Shown piece after piece: positions 12,559 to 22,861 of a stretch of 64,000 nt of DNA; positions within the stretch are counted from its first letter, which is position 1, and every line of letters starts with the position of its first letter. The position numbers were made by a program, and so were the translations under genes. Origin of the DNA: Terebella lapidaria (lineage: Eukaryota; Annelida; Polychaeta; Terebellida; Terebellidae). The notes beneath the pieces are model-generated. The model was not told where the DNA came from. It did not search any database and was given only the letters and a program-made list of their open reading frames with translations. The DNA lies in NCBI GenBank assembly GCA_949152475.1, contig OX424556.1, positions 56,502,451-56,566,450 on the forward strand, given 5' to 3'.

Positions 12559-12833
12559 CTCCCCCTTCCTTAGACTCTGTTCGTCCCGAACAGAACAATA
12601 TCACATATATACAAATTGTCAACCGTTAAACTGTCCGTAAAATCAAACACAACTTGTCTCCGTGATCCGGGTACTGGTATCTCTTAACTAGTTTACCGTC
12701 ACTGTACCCGGATATCTTGCTTGTTCCGTTTCCCACTTTTTAACTCTTAATTATACTAGAATCCGGGAAACGGTTCTTCTTTCTTCTCCTTGCGCCGACT
12801 TGACTTGCGACGACTTGCGACGACTTGCGACGA

Positions 12834-13520
12834 CTACTGCCCACCAGTATCACGGCGCGAACTGCTCCCCGACGGCGGACGCGGTGGAAAGGTCTGTGGT
12901 ACCAACGGTCGTCCGAAGCTTGTCCCTCTGGCATCAACCGGGAGAAGATCCGGATCATGGAGGCTCCACTGGGGCGGGACGTAGAACCCATTCCTGAGGC
13001 GTTCGTCTCGGATGGACCAATCTGGAATCCGGACGATCTGACGGGTCGGGACGAGACCAAACGGTGACTCTCTCTGCTCCATGATCTCTACGTAGACGCC
13101 GGAGTCTCTCATCTCGGCTGGCCCCCACTGCTCCGGTCCCCAACGTACTGCATAGTATCTAGCGTGCTCCGGGACTGCGGGCGCAAAGACGGAAGCGCTC
13201 CGTCCCCCAATATTCACCGGGAAACAATGTGACGGACACGGTTGAGTTGAAGGACCGCCAAACGGGTAGAATGTGTAGGGTGGACTCTGGGTTGGTGCTC
13301 GGACTTGGCTCCTTCCGGACCGCTCACTGGAAGACTGTCGAGGTCGGGTTTCCACCGGAGACAGGATTCCGGGTGTAGCTCTGGCTTGATCTACCAGGAA
13401 ACTCCTCCGGGCTCTCTGCACGTCCGCATGGCTTCGTTCAGACGCGGAAGACTCTATTCCGTCATCCCTAGCCGCTGAACTGGTTCTGCTTCCGGCTACT
13501 GCTTGAATGGTTGCCGGCAA
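12834..13520 (-). CDS. ORF3 of gypsy element 1, function unknown
   Basis: A 228-residue ORF lies between the end of Pol and the 3' LTR, in the position where some Ty3/gypsy elements carry env. No signal peptide or membrane segment is seen, so it does not look like an envelope. The N-terminal part is Ser/Arg-rich. The C-terminal half is richer in Trp, Tyr and Pro (YYAVRWGPEQWGP) and looks more globular. I recognise no domain. It could be an extra element protein or a chance ORF. The 1.35 kb between it and Pol has only short ORFs. Confidence 0.45.
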   Translation of the reverse strand: MPATIQAVAGSRTSSAARDDGIESSASERSHADVQRARRSFLVDQARATPGILSPVETRPRQSSSERSGRSQVRAPTQSPPYTFYPFGGPSTQPCPSHCFPVNIGGRSASVFAPAVPEHARYYAVRWGPEQWGPAEMRDSGVYVEIMEQRESPFGLVPTRQIVRIPDWSIRDERLRNGFYVPPQWSLHDPDLLPVDARGTSFGRPLVPQTFPPRPPSGSSSRRDTGGQ

Positions 13521-14873
13521 AGTTCGCTCCGTGGATCCTCGGGTCTCCGTCTCACTGCCAGCTCTGCTCCGGTTTCCGCCTTCCGTTTTGGTCTCCGGTC
13601 TGCCTCCTGATCTGCCAATGGGTCTGCTGTCCGCTCGGCTATCTGCTCTGCTATCTGCTCTGCTATCGGCTCGGCCGCTGGATCTGCTTTCTGCTCCGCC
13701 TCCGTCGACCGCTACATCGCCTCCGCTTCCGCCACACTGCCATCCGCATCCGTCGACCGCTACACCGCCAACCGCCTCCGTCTACTGCCACACCGCCTCC
13801 GCTTCCGCCACACTGCCATCCGCCTCCGTCGACCGCCACCGCTGCACTGCTTTTACTGCACCGCTACTGCACCGCTTCTGCTGCACCGCTTCTCCGGACT
13901 GGTGGTCTTCCGGGAAACACTTAGTCGTTTTTCACTGCAAAATCTGTTGCTGCCGGAAAATGCTGGACTTGATTCGATTCCGCCAAACTTTGTCTGCGAT
14001 GTGCACAGCTCGAGGTCTGCTCTCCAACTGCTGTCAGAGCCCGATTTCAAAGCCCTTATATACCCTTTCTGCTCACGTGATTTGAAAAGCTCCACGCTGA
14101 TTGGCTGCCTCAGGAGTGACGTCACAATTATGCAAAAACTCAACCGTTAACCGAGAGGTGTCCGTCTCCGGCTCAACCGGCTTCTCCGGGTTTTTCCGGC
14201 TCCCTTTCAACTGCTTCTCCGAGCGAAGTATCTGCAATTTTGAAGTATCTCTGCCATCAGGAGGGTTGAAAAGAGTCTCAGCCAGTTGAATCTGCCTCTC
14301 AGACGAACATCTAGACTGCAAGTTGGGCGTTTCCGCCATCTGTACTGCTTCGTCAACTGCATATCTGCTCACTGGTATTACTGCTTGTCGACACTGGAAA
14401 CTGCATACATTCTTGTCCAGAAGGAGGGCCCTTCCTATCTGGAATGATGTTTCACCGCATCTGTCGATCTGCAGCCGGTTTGCTGTCTCTGCTAAGTGGA
14501 AACTCCGGTTGGATGTCTACAGCCGGAAAACTTTTCCGTCTTAATTTTCTGAATACGGAAGACGTGTAGCTGCTTCTCTGGAGATACTAGACCGCTAACC
14601 CAGGTTCTTCTGGACCCCTGGCCGCTACCCTGGACTGGTTGACTATGCGCTCAAACCAGTCAGAACCTCAAGGATGTCTCTATCCGGTCTCTGCACCGCT
14701 TTCCGCTCTGCTTCCTTTCTCCGCCCTGTTTCCGGAACCAGCACTTGCTCGCTGCTTCGACTTCTTGCGGTCGCTCTCTGCCGGAACTCAACGTTTTACC
14801 AGGGTCTCAGCTATCTCCTTCTCCTGCTCTACAGCTCACTCCGTCTTCTAATATTTCTGCGTCCTCTGCGGCT

Positions 14874-17800
14874 TTACTCCGAGTCCGTATCCGACTCAGA
14901 GACCGTCGGTTCCGTCTCTGGAACACTACTCTGCTTCGGCGGCTCCGTCTGCCTCCAGGAATCCGCCATTCTCCGCTTCATCCATCTCGGATGCTTGACG
15001 CCATTATACGGTTTCAGCAAATCGAAGTGAACCACCTTCTGTCGAGTTTCACTCTCTGCAATCTCGTAGGTCACGTCGGTAAATCTGCTCAGCACTAGCT
15101 TTGGACCGCTCCACTTCCTCTGCAACTTGGGAGCTTTGCCCTTCTTCCGTGTTTTGACCGCCATCCACACTCGGTCTCCTGGCTGGAACTGATTGTTGAC
15201 CTTCCTCCGGTCGTACAGCTTCTTCTGCCGTTCCATTTCTCTGCCAGATTTCGCTCGAACCGCCTTGTATACCGCCTCTAGTCGCTCCCGGAGCTGACTG
15301 CCATACTCTGTTACTTCTGCCGTTGATTCTCCCGGCGGTCTGCCAATCAGTAACTCTACCGGAGTGTTGACTTCTCTGCCCAGCATCAGCAAGTTGGGAC
15401 TCTGCCCGGTTGTCTCCTGCGGGGTACTCCGGTAAGCTGCCATCGCCAACGGAACTAGCTGATCCCAGTTGGTCTGCCGCTCGCTTACGTACAGGCTCAA
15501 GATCTGCTGCAGCGTCCGGTTGAATCGCTCGATGAAACCGTCCGACTGAGGTCGGAAAGCGGTTGTCCGTGTCTTGTGAATCCCCAGGATTCTGCAAACA
15601 TTTCTCAGCAAGTCGGACTCGAAATTTCTGCCTTGGTCGGTGTGTATCTCCATCGGGATACCGTACCGCGCTGCAAACTGGTTGACGAATATGTCCGCAA
15701 CCGTCACCGCTTCCTGATTCGGCATCGGGTAAGCCTCTACCCACTTGGTGAAGTAATCACCGATTACTAAGATGTACCGGTTCCCCCGGGTGGATTTAGG
15801 TAACGGACCCATCACGTCCATTGCCACCCTTTCCATGGGCGCTCCAACCCGGTATTTCTGCATCGGAGATCGTTTCAGGTTCTGCATACTTCTTGACGCA
15901 CATTCGTCACAGCTCAGCACCCACTGCTTTATGTCCCGCATCATAGCCGGCCAGAAATACCGCCTCCGAATGCTAGCCGCCATCCTTCTGCTTCCGAGGT
16001 GTCCTCCCGTCCGGCTCTGGTGGGCCAGACGGAAAATCTCCTGTCTCAGCTCCTTCGGGGTTATTAACTGCATTCGGCTGGTTCCTTCTGCCGTTCTCCA
16101 TTTCCGGTAGACTACTCCGTCGACTTTCAGCAAGGTCTTCCGCATCCCGTACAGCACTTTCTCCTCGCTGCTCATGCTGGAAAAGTCTGCACTGCCAGCT
16201 GTACCGCTCCCGTCGATCAGCGACGTCACCAGTGAGTACCAAGGTTCTGCTTGCTGCATTCTCCGCAAATCATCTGGTCGATATTTCTGCCCCAGCACAG
16301 TATCCTGGTCCGCATTTTCCGCCAGCCTAATCTGCTCTGCAACCGCATCCGCTTTTCCTGGAACTGCCTTCTCCGTCACCGCAACCGCAACCGGCTTCCG
16401 GGACGCTGCTTTCTCCGTCACCGCAACCGCAACCGGCTTCCGGGACGCTGCTTTCTCCGCTACTGCAACCGCCTTCCTTGGGACTGCTTCCTCTGTCACC
16501 GCAACCGCAACCGGCTTCCGGGACGCTGCTTTCTCCGCTACTGCAACCGCCTTCCTTGGGACTGCTTCCTCTGTCACCGCAACCGCAACCGGCTTCCGGG
16601 ACGCTGCTTTCTCCGCTACTGCAACCGCCTTCCTTGGGACTGCTTCCTCTGTCACCGCAACCGCAACCGGCTTCCGGGACGCTGCTTTCTCCGCTACTGC
16701 AACCGCCTTCCTTGGGACTGCTTCCTCCGTCAGTTCTGCTTCTCCGCCCGATCTCCTTGACCGCTTCCGGCGTCCCCCCTTCTTTGGCTTGGGCTGAGGA
16801 GTTTCTTCACTTCGTGTCTGCCGGATTCTTTCTCCGTAGTTCCAGGCATCTATCTTGGCTTGTTTCCAGTCGATTTTTCCGCATTGGCTGCATGGGGATC
16901 TGGACAAGGCGTCCGCATTATTATGGATTCGCCCCGGACGATGTTCGATGTCGAAATGAAACTCACTCAGGAGCTCAATCCACCGGGCTACCTGCCCCTG
17001 GGGCTCCTTGAAATTCATAAGCCAGGTCAGACTGCCATGATCCGTGCGAAGAAGGAAGTGTCGTCCCAGCAAGTACTGCTTATTCTTCTGTACCGCAAAC
17101 ACAACCGCCAGGAGCTCCTTCCGGGTGACACAGTATCTCCGTTCTTCTTTGGTTAGGCTGCGGCTCAAGTAGGTTATCACCCGCTCCTGGTTGCCCTGCT
17201 TCTGTGACAGTACTGCTCCCAGCCCGGTGTCACTGGCGTCCGTGTCCAGGATATATCGGCCTTGCTCCCTTGGGTACCCGAGTATCGGTGCCGATACTAG
17301 GCGGTTCTTCAGCTCTGCAAATGCCTGTTCTTGCTCCGTCTGCCACCGGAACGGCACCCCTTTTTCCGTCAAGTGATTCAGCGGCGCTGCAATCTCGGAG
17401 AACTTCGGCACGAACTTTCGGTAATAGGAGCAAAGTCCCAGAAAACTGCGCAGCTCCGTCAGGTTGGTGGGTGTCCGCCACTTCCGTACTGCCTCCGTTT
17501 TTGCCGGGTCGGTGCGGATACCGTCTCTGCCGACTATGTGACCTAGGAAAGACACCTCCGGCTGGAAGAACTTGCATTTTGACGGTTTGACTTTTAGGTC
17601 TGCCTCTCTCAGCTTGCTGAACACCTCCTGAAGATCACGGATGTGATCCTCCAGGGTCTTGCTGTAGACTATGATGTCGTCCAGATATATGAGGCAGGTC
17701 TTCCAGGACAAACCGCCTAGCACCTTCTCCATCAACCGCTCGAACGTACCCGGAGCATTGCACAAGCCGAAACTCATCACTTTGAACTGGTAAAGGCCGC

Positions 17801-19067
17801 CAGGAACACAGAAGGCCGACTTTTTCCGGGCGTCTTCATCCATCCCGACCTGCCAGTAGCCACTGGTCAGGTCGAGAGTGGAGAACCATTTAGCGTCTGC
17901 ACAGGCTGCTATGGTGTCGTCTATTCTCGGCAACGGATAAGCATCTTTCTCCGTGACTGCATTTAACCGCCGGTAATCGACGCAGAACCGGGTGGTCCCA
18001 TCCTTTTTCTTCACGAGGACAATCGGTGAAGCCCACGGACTGCTACTTTCTTCAATGACGTTCTTGTCTTTCATCTCCTGAATCAGACTGCTCACCAGCT
18101 CTCTCTTGTCTGGCGGAATTCGTCTGGTTGGCTGCTTAATCGGCCGGTGACTGCCCGTGTTTATCTGATGTTGTACCTCGTTGGTCTGCCCCAGTTCTCC
18201 GGCATCATTACTGAAGGTCGGCTTATTCCGAAATAGGAGGTCGGTTACTCTCTCGCGGAAATGACTCGGCACTGCATCCTGGGTCTGCTCTGCTAACTGC
18301 CGCAGCTTCTCGTACCCGCTCCAATTCCGCCCGGCCTCCGACTCAGTGGAAATCTGCACCTTCCGGCTCCGCTCCGCCAACGGCACAACACTGCAACCGG
18401 CAGCTAAGGTGGTCATCGTCGCCAACTGCGCTCCTTTCTTGATGATTACCGGCTCTGCCATCACGTTGATCACTCGAACCGGGACTGTTCCTTGCTTTAT
18501 CCGGGATAAAGTTCTCCCGATCAGCCAAGGTCTTTTCTCCGTAGGCTCCTGCGGCATTTCTAGTACTCCTTCTGCTTCACGGACACTCTCTGCTTGTCCT
18601 ATAATCAGCTGTTCCGTTTCCGGCGGAATTTGGTAATCTGCTACAGCGTTGATCGGAAACGGCTCCCTGGTCTGCTCGAACATGGTGAGGAACACCTCCT
18701 GGCTGCCCATCTGCATGGTCATCCGGTCGAAGTTTATGCCGGATACTCGGGAACGGATGAAATCCATCCCCAGTATTCCTTCGTCTTCACAGTCTGCAAT
18801 CTCGAACGTCACGGTCTCAGCTACTCCTGCGATGTTGAGTGGGAGTTCTTTCCGGCCATGTGTCCGTATGTTACTTCCGTCAACCATTGAAAGACGAATC
18901 GGCGACCGCTTCAGCTTCATTCCGGGTTTCCGGATCCGTTCCCAGGTTTGTAGGTTGAGCATTGTGACAGTGCTGCCGGTGTCGATTATCAGCGTTACTG
19001 GCTCTCCGCATACTCTGGCTGTCACACACATGCCCACCTCGCCCCTAGGACCGGGTCCGTGAACCAC
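14874..19067 (-). CDS. pol: Pol polyprotein of gypsy element 1
   Basis: A 1397-residue ORF encoding the replication enzymes of the element. In order: an aspartic protease with DTG near residue 30, reverse transcriptase with YLDD near 461, RNase H with DTDASDTGLG near 608, a 26-residue tandem repeat rich in Ala, Val and Lys, an HHCC integrase zinc finger and an integrase core with HTDQGRNFES. This PR-RT-RH-IN order is typical of Ty3/gypsy. Gag lies just upstream in a different ORF, as is usual for families that use read-through or frameshifting. It looks whole. The repeat between RNase H and integrase is unusual. Confidence 0.96.
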   Translation of the reverse strand: MVHGPGPRGEVGMCVTARVCGEPVTLIIDTGSTVTMLNLQTWERIRKPGMKLKRSPIRLSMVDGSNIRTHGRKELPLNIAGVAETVTFEIADCEDEGILGMDFIRSRVSGINFDRMTMQMGSQEVFLTMFEQTREPFPINAVADYQIPPETEQLIIGQAESVREAEGVLEMPQEPTEKRPWLIGRTLSRIKQGTVPVRVINVMAEPVIIKKGAQLATMTTLAAGCSVVPLAERSRKVQISTESEAGRNWSGYEKLRQLAEQTQDAVPSHFRERVTDLLFRNKPTFSNDAGELGQTNEVQHQINTGSHRPIKQPTRRIPPDKRELVSSLIQEMKDKNVIEESSSPWASPIVLVKKKDGTTRFCVDYRRLNAVTEKDAYPLPRIDDTIAACADAKWFSTLDLTSGYWQVGMDEDARKKSAFCVPGGLYQFKVMSFGLCNAPGTFERLMEKVLGGLSWKTCLIYLDDIIVYSKTLEDHIRDLQEVFSKLREADLKVKPSKCKFFQPEVSFLGHIVGRDGIRTDPAKTEAVRKWRTPTNLTELRSFLGLCSYYRKFVPKFSEIAAPLNHLTEKGVPFRWQTEQEQAFAELKNRLVSAPILGYPREQGRYILDTDASDTGLGAVLSQKQGNQERVITYLSRSLTKEERRYCVTRKELLAVVFAVQKNKQYLLGRHFLLRTDHGSLTWLMNFKEPQGQVARWIELLSEFHFDIEHRPGRIHNNADALSRSPCSQCGKIDWKQAKIDAWNYGERIRQTRSEETPQPKPKKGGRRKRSRRSGGEAELTEEAVPRKAVAVAEKAASRKPVAVAVTEEAVPRKAVAVAEKAASRKPVAVAVTEEAVPRKAVAVAEKAASRKPVAVAVTEEAVPRKAVAVAEKAASRKPVAVAVTEKAASRKPVAVAVTEKAVPGKADAVAEQIRLAENADQDTVLGQKYRPDDLRRMQQAEPWYSLVTSLIDGSGTAGSADFSSMSSEEKVLYGMRKTLLKVDGVVYRKWRTAEGTSRMQLITPKELRQEIFRLAHQSRTGGHLGSRRMAASIRRRYFWPAMMRDIKQWVLSCDECASRSMQNLKRSPMQKYRVGAPMERVAMDVMGPLPKSTRGNRYILVIGDYFTKWVEAYPMPNQEAVTVADIFVNQFAARYGIPMEIHTDQGRNFESDLLRNVCRILGIHKTRTTAFRPQSDGFIERFNRTLQQILSLYVSERQTNWDQLVPLAMAAYRSTPQETTGQSPNLLMLGREVNTPVELLIGRPPGESTAEVTEYGSQLRERLEAVYKAVRAKSGREMERQKKLYDRRKVNNQFQPGDRVWMAVKTRKKGKAPKLQRKWSGPKLVLSRFTDVTYEIAESETRQKVVHFDLLKPYNGVKHPRWMKRRMADSWRQTEPPKQSSVPETEPTVSESDTDSE
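16360..16735 (-). repeat. In-frame 78-bp tandem repeat inside pol, about 4-5 units
   Basis: The block starting CTTTCTCCGC recurs at 16451, 16529, 16607 and 16685, an exact 78-bp period, plus a partial unit at the start. It encodes a 26-residue Ala/Val/Lys repeat between RNase H and integrase. The units look nearly identical, so they were recently amplified or homogenised. Confidence 0.9.
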
Positions 19068-19129
19068 CTGCCGGTTATGGGGGTGTCCTCTCTTCCGGGT
19101 CCCGGATTTCCCCTTTTCCGCGACCCGCT

Positions 19130-20407
19130 CTAGTTTTCCGGCTGCTGCTGCTGCTGTCGTGGCTGCTGCAATTGTTGCTGCTGCTGCTGCTGCGGCTGCT
19201 GCTGTTGTCGCGGCGACTGCTGCTGTTGTGGTTGACGCCGCTGCTGCTGCTGCTTCGGCTGCCTACAGTCTCGGGCAAAATGCCCTTTCCGGCCACAGTT
19301 GAAACATTCTAAATCCGCTCGGGAACTGCGCTGCTGCTGCTGCCGGCTAACCGCTTCCTTGACCTGAGTCATCAGATCCGCCATCTGCTGCTGAGTCTGC
19401 TCGGCTTGCTTCCGCAATTCGTTCACCTGCTGGCTCCACTCCGGCTCCGTGTTCAGCTGCCTCGTCCGGTGTCGCTCCGCTGGTCTGCTGTTGTCCGTTT
19501 TCATGATACTCTCATACTCGGTAGCGAAAGCCAGGGCCTGCGACAGCGTTTCCGGGTGGCTTTTCAATACCGACAACCGCATATCTCGGTTAGTCAGGCT
19601 GTTGCAGAAATGCATCTTCATGAGCACTTCTGTTGTTGCCGGATCTGCTTTTGGGTAAGCTAGCCGCGTCTTGCTCCGTATGTCTCTGGCCAGCTCGGAC
19701 AGCTCCTCCTCCGGCTGCAATTTCCGTGTCTGCAATTCTGCCTGGAAAACAAATGTTTTCTCCCCCGGACAAAACTGCTGTTTTAATGCCGCCACAACCG
19801 TATCAAAGCTGCGTCTCTGCTCCGCGGACAGATCCAGTAGTATGCTGCGGGCGTTACCTCTCAAGCTGACACATAAGTTCAGCGCCTTTTCCTCTGCTGT
19901 CCAACGGTAGTACCGAGCGTATTCAAGGAGGTGAGCCTCATATTCCGGCCACGGATCAGTTCCGTCGTATGTCATTAATCTGGCTACTCCTGCCCTTGGT
20001 GCTGGCTGTTGTACTGCTTCTGCCTGCTGCTGCTTTCCGGTTACTGCCAGGTGCTGCTGAAACACCTCCATTTGGGTCGCCAATAATCTGGTCAGGTTGT
20101 CGACTAAGTTCTCTCCGCCTTCCGGGTCCGCATCCGGTTCCCGATCGCCAGCCTGGTCCGGAAAGTTAATTTCCGCCTCTGCTAACTGCTCTGCAGGCTG
20201 TTCTCCTTGAGGAACCCGGAGGGGCTCGTCTGCAACTGCTTTCTGCATTTCCGGCTGCAACAGCTTCCGCTCGGCAGGACGAACCGCTTCCTTTTCCGCA
20301 ACCGGCATCTGCAACGGCTCAGCTCCTACTGCTCCTACAGGCTGCTCCGTGTCCGACACGGCTGCCTTCAGCTGCTGTTCCGCCAATTTGCCCCGTCTAG
20401 TAGTCAT
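19130..20407 (-). CDS. gag: Gag of gypsy element 1
   Basis: A 425-residue ORF next to the 5' LTR. The middle matches the Ty3/gypsy Gag fold in style (WPEYEAHLLEYARYY, then FCPGEKTFVFQAELQ). It is followed by a CCHC zinc knuckle, CFNCGRKGHFARDC, and a long Gln-rich tail encoded by CTG/TTG-type repeats on the plus strand. It packages the element RNA in the cytoplasm. It looks whole. The Gln-rich tail is likely length-variable. Confidence 0.93.
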   Translation of the reverse strand: MTTRRGKLAEQQLKAAVSDTEQPVGAVGAEPLQMPVAEKEAVRPAERKLLQPEMQKAVADEPLRVPQGEQPAEQLAEAEINFPDQAGDREPDADPEGGENLVDNLTRLLATQMEVFQQHLAVTGKQQQAEAVQQPAPRAGVARLMTYDGTDPWPEYEAHLLEYARYYRWTAEEKALNLCVSLRGNARSILLDLSAEQRRSFDTVVAALKQQFCPGEKTFVFQAELQTRKLQPEEELSELARDIRSKTRLAYPKADPATTEVLMKMHFCNSLTNRDMRLSVLKSHPETLSQALAFATEYESIMKTDNSRPAERHRTRQLNTEPEWSQQVNELRKQAEQTQQQMADLMTQVKEAVSRQQQQRSSRADLECFNCGRKGHFARDCRQPKQQQQRRQPQQQQSPRQQQQPQQQQQQQLQQPRQQQQQPEN

Positions 20408-20417
20408 ACTGCAGATG

Positions 20418-20435
20418 ATCCCACCGCTGCCACCA
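20418..20435 (-). other. Primer-binding site of gypsy element 1
   Basis: In element orientation this sits 6 bases inside the 5' LTR. It is complementary to the last 18 bases of a metazoan tRNA-Leu (AAG type) including CCA, judged from memory of that tRNA's 3' end. That would make tRNA-Leu the reverse-transcription primer. Confidence 0.8.
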
Positions 20436-20441
20436 AAAAGT

Positions 20442-21829
20442 TGTAACGGGTTTGCACCCTTCTGTGACGTCTTGATGAACCGGTTTTCTAGGGAGGTGGG
20501 TGAGTTGTTGTTTAACCGGAGCTGAAACGGTAAAACTCCGGGAAACTGCTACTGCTGTACGGTTGAACTCCGGCTAGAAGTCTCTAAGGTTGGTAGCGTG
20601 GTCTGGAATGGACCTCTTAACCGTTGTCCGACTGCTAATCTGCAACTGCACCTGTAAAGTAAGGATCCGGAGGCGTTTCCGTCTCCGGGTACTGCAACTG
20701 CTCCGTCGGGAAACCGCTTTACTGCAACAGCTCCGTCGTTTTCCGTCTTACTGCAAACTGCGACTGCGCCTGGAATAAAGAATCCGGGAACGCTGCCGTT
20801 TCCGAATACTGCAACCGTTCTGCCAGGTTCCGCCGCACTGCAATCTGCTCCGGTTGGCTCCGCCTCACTGCAACCTGGTACCGCACCTGAAATGGAGTAT
20901 CTCGGAAGTGTTCCTACTTCCGGTTACCGCAACCGCTCCGTCAGGTACTGCCTCTGCAACTCCGTCGTCCGGTACCGCCTCTGCAACTGCTTCGTCGTTC
21001 CCGTCTCTGCAACTGCTCCGTCCGATACCGCCTCCGTAGTTGCTCCGTTGATTTCCACCTCCGTCTCCGTCTCCGACTCCTTCCTCGGTGATCTGGGTTC
21101 TTAGATCACCCTAAGACGTCGTTACAACTTGGTCTTAACCGACTGTAGTCTTATCTCCCTTTACTCCGTATAACTGTCTTTTCCGGGAAATTAACTTTAT
21201 TATAACTTCCAGTTCCCTAACGAACACGGAAAAACAACTCGGTTGAAGTTTTCATGTTTATTTTCCAAGTTCACAGTCGGAAGACTTAACTGCTATCATC
21301 TGGATGACTCTATCCGGAACAAGGGAGTACTCTGCTATGGGAGAAGGGGTCTGCACAGGTCGACGTCAGGACACCAACTCCGCCGTCCGCTGTGAAGCGG
21401 GGGCTTTTAAAGACCTGAGACCCACGTCACGTGACCAACCTATTGTGACGTCATAGTCCGCCAAAACACTGATATTTTCCGGATTTCTAAAAACACTCTA
21501 GAACCAATCAGTGGCTGACACGTCACCTTTTAAACCGAAAACGAGGCTGATCACATGACCTTCCGGAAATAACGTCATTACGTTTTTGTACTCCATTGTT
21601 CCGGCTCCGTGTCCGGTTCCGTCTCCGTCTCCGGATCCGTCTCCGGCTTTACCAACATCATAAATTACTAAGTTCCGAGACGGAAAACCTTTAAAACATT
21701 AACAATACGGAACCGTATGAACCTTTAAACACATATACACCCTAATAAACGGTTATTTAACCATAATATCACAAAATACTAACATAATTACCTAGGGGAA
21801 ACCTTTGGGTACGCCCCAAAACCGTTACA
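20442..21829 (-). repeat. 5' LTR of gypsy element 1
   Basis: 1388 bp, the same length as the other LTR, with no difference found by eye. The right edge abuts the second CTAT target duplicate and the resumed host repeat. Confidence 0.96.
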
Positions 21830-22237
21830 CTATTATACAGTAATTTAAATTACTGTCAACAAACTTAGACCTGAAAATATACCATTTCTATGTATTTTGT
21901 TTTTCAATAGCTGTGCCTATTCTTCCAATAACAAACTTCTGCCCGGCGGGCTGTAAATTCCACACTTGCCCGGGCACCTCCCAGTTCAAGAAAACGTCAT
22001 TTTTTCGAAGGGTAAACAAAAGCACATGGTCGCTCTCCTGGCCCGATTCCGTTATGTTTGACGTTTTTGCCACCAATTTACGTTTTACGCTGATGCTCTT
22101 GGAACTCTGAAATGGCCTGTGAATCGAAAAAATGTGTGAATAAAAGCTGTATTTCTTGCTTATTTCTTTCTAATTGGATATGATTCGGTCATTTGAAACA
22201 TACTAAAATGTCCCCGACATCCACTGGCATATGATAA
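21830..22237. mobile_element. 0.45-kb inverted-repeat element, copy 1, right part
   Basis: Continues the element begun at 11121 and ends CTGGCATATGATAA, the inverted form of its left end. It matches copy 2 (62139-62431 plus 63001-63163), including the run CTGCCCGGCGGGCTGTAAAT. No coding potential was recognised. In both copies a long hairpin begins within about 6 bases of this end. Confidence 0.85.
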
Positions 22238-22242
22238 ACGGT

Positions 22243-22359
22243 TTATTGCACAATATGGGGTTTCATGCCCTCGGGCCAAGTCTTCAAGAAGCCCTCCGCT
22301 TCGCGTCGGGCTTCTCAAAGACTTGGCCCTCGGGCATAAAACCCCATATTGTGCAATAA
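22243..22359. repeat. 117-bp near-perfect hairpin
   Basis: The left arm starts TTATTGCACAATATGGGG and the right arm ends with its reverse complement. Almost every base pairs, down to the inner stem AGAAGCCC/GGGCTTCT and the loop TCCGCTTCGCGTC. A close copy is at 63167-63287. Confidence 0.92.
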
Positions 22360-22370
22360 CCCTATAAAAT

Positions 22371-22861
22371 TACAGCGTAATAACGCTCTAAATTACACTG
22401 CCAGAGACATCATCGGACCTGCTGGTTCGTCAGCTCAATCATATGTAGGGAATTGTACGGAAGCTCATATTCGCCACATAGAGCAGCACAAATTTTTTTA
22501 GAGCATTGTAACGCTCTAATTACAGTGCAATAACGCTCTAATACAGCGTAATTACACTTAAATTACAGCGTAATAACGCTCTAATACAGCGTAATAACGC
22601 TGTAATACAGCGTGATAACGCTCTAATTTACAGCGTAATAACGCTCTAATTTACAGTGTAATAACGCTCTAATTTACAGCGTAATTACGCTCTAATACAG
22701 CGTAATAACGCTGTAATTAGAGCGTAATTACGCTGTAAATTACAGCGTTATAACGCTCTAATACAGCGTAATTACGCTTAAATTACAGCGTAATAATGCT
22801 CTGATACAGCGTATTAACGCTCTAATTAGAGCGTAATTACGCTGTAAATTAGAGCGTAATT
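22371..22861. repeat. Palindrome-unit array (AGCGTWATWACGCT family), second locus
   Basis: Same units as at 9931-11141, with the leader GGAAGCTCATATTCGCCACA at about 22460. The array stops at AATT (22858-22861), where a 3.9-kb element is inserted, and resumes at 26785. Confidence 0.88.

Larger units (their letters stand above)
11171..21829 (-). mobile_element. Ty3/gypsy LTR retrotransposon, looks whole and young
   Basis: A 10.66-kb element bounded by 1388-bp direct LTRs (11171-12558 and 20442-21829) that begin TGTAACGG and end CCGTTACA. The LTRs look identical throughout, so the insertion is very recent. A four-base target duplication, CTAT, flanks it (11167-11170 and 21830-21833), and the empty site is seen in copy 2 of the host repeat near 62187. 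A purine-rich tract abuts the 3' LTR (12559-12572). An 18-base primer-binding site lies inside the 5' LTR. In element order the parts are Gag, protease, reverse transcriptase, RNase H, integrase and a third ORF region. I saw no break in Gag or Pol. Confidence 0.97.

Noticed and set aside
16174-17011. Plus-strand repeat-rich ORFs of up to 207 residues
   Set aside because: They are shadows of the 78-bp in-frame repeat of the minus-strand Pol.
20418-20435. A tRNA gene fragment
   Set aside because: The tRNA-Leu-like 18 bases are the primer-binding site of the gypsy element; there is no cloverleaf around it.
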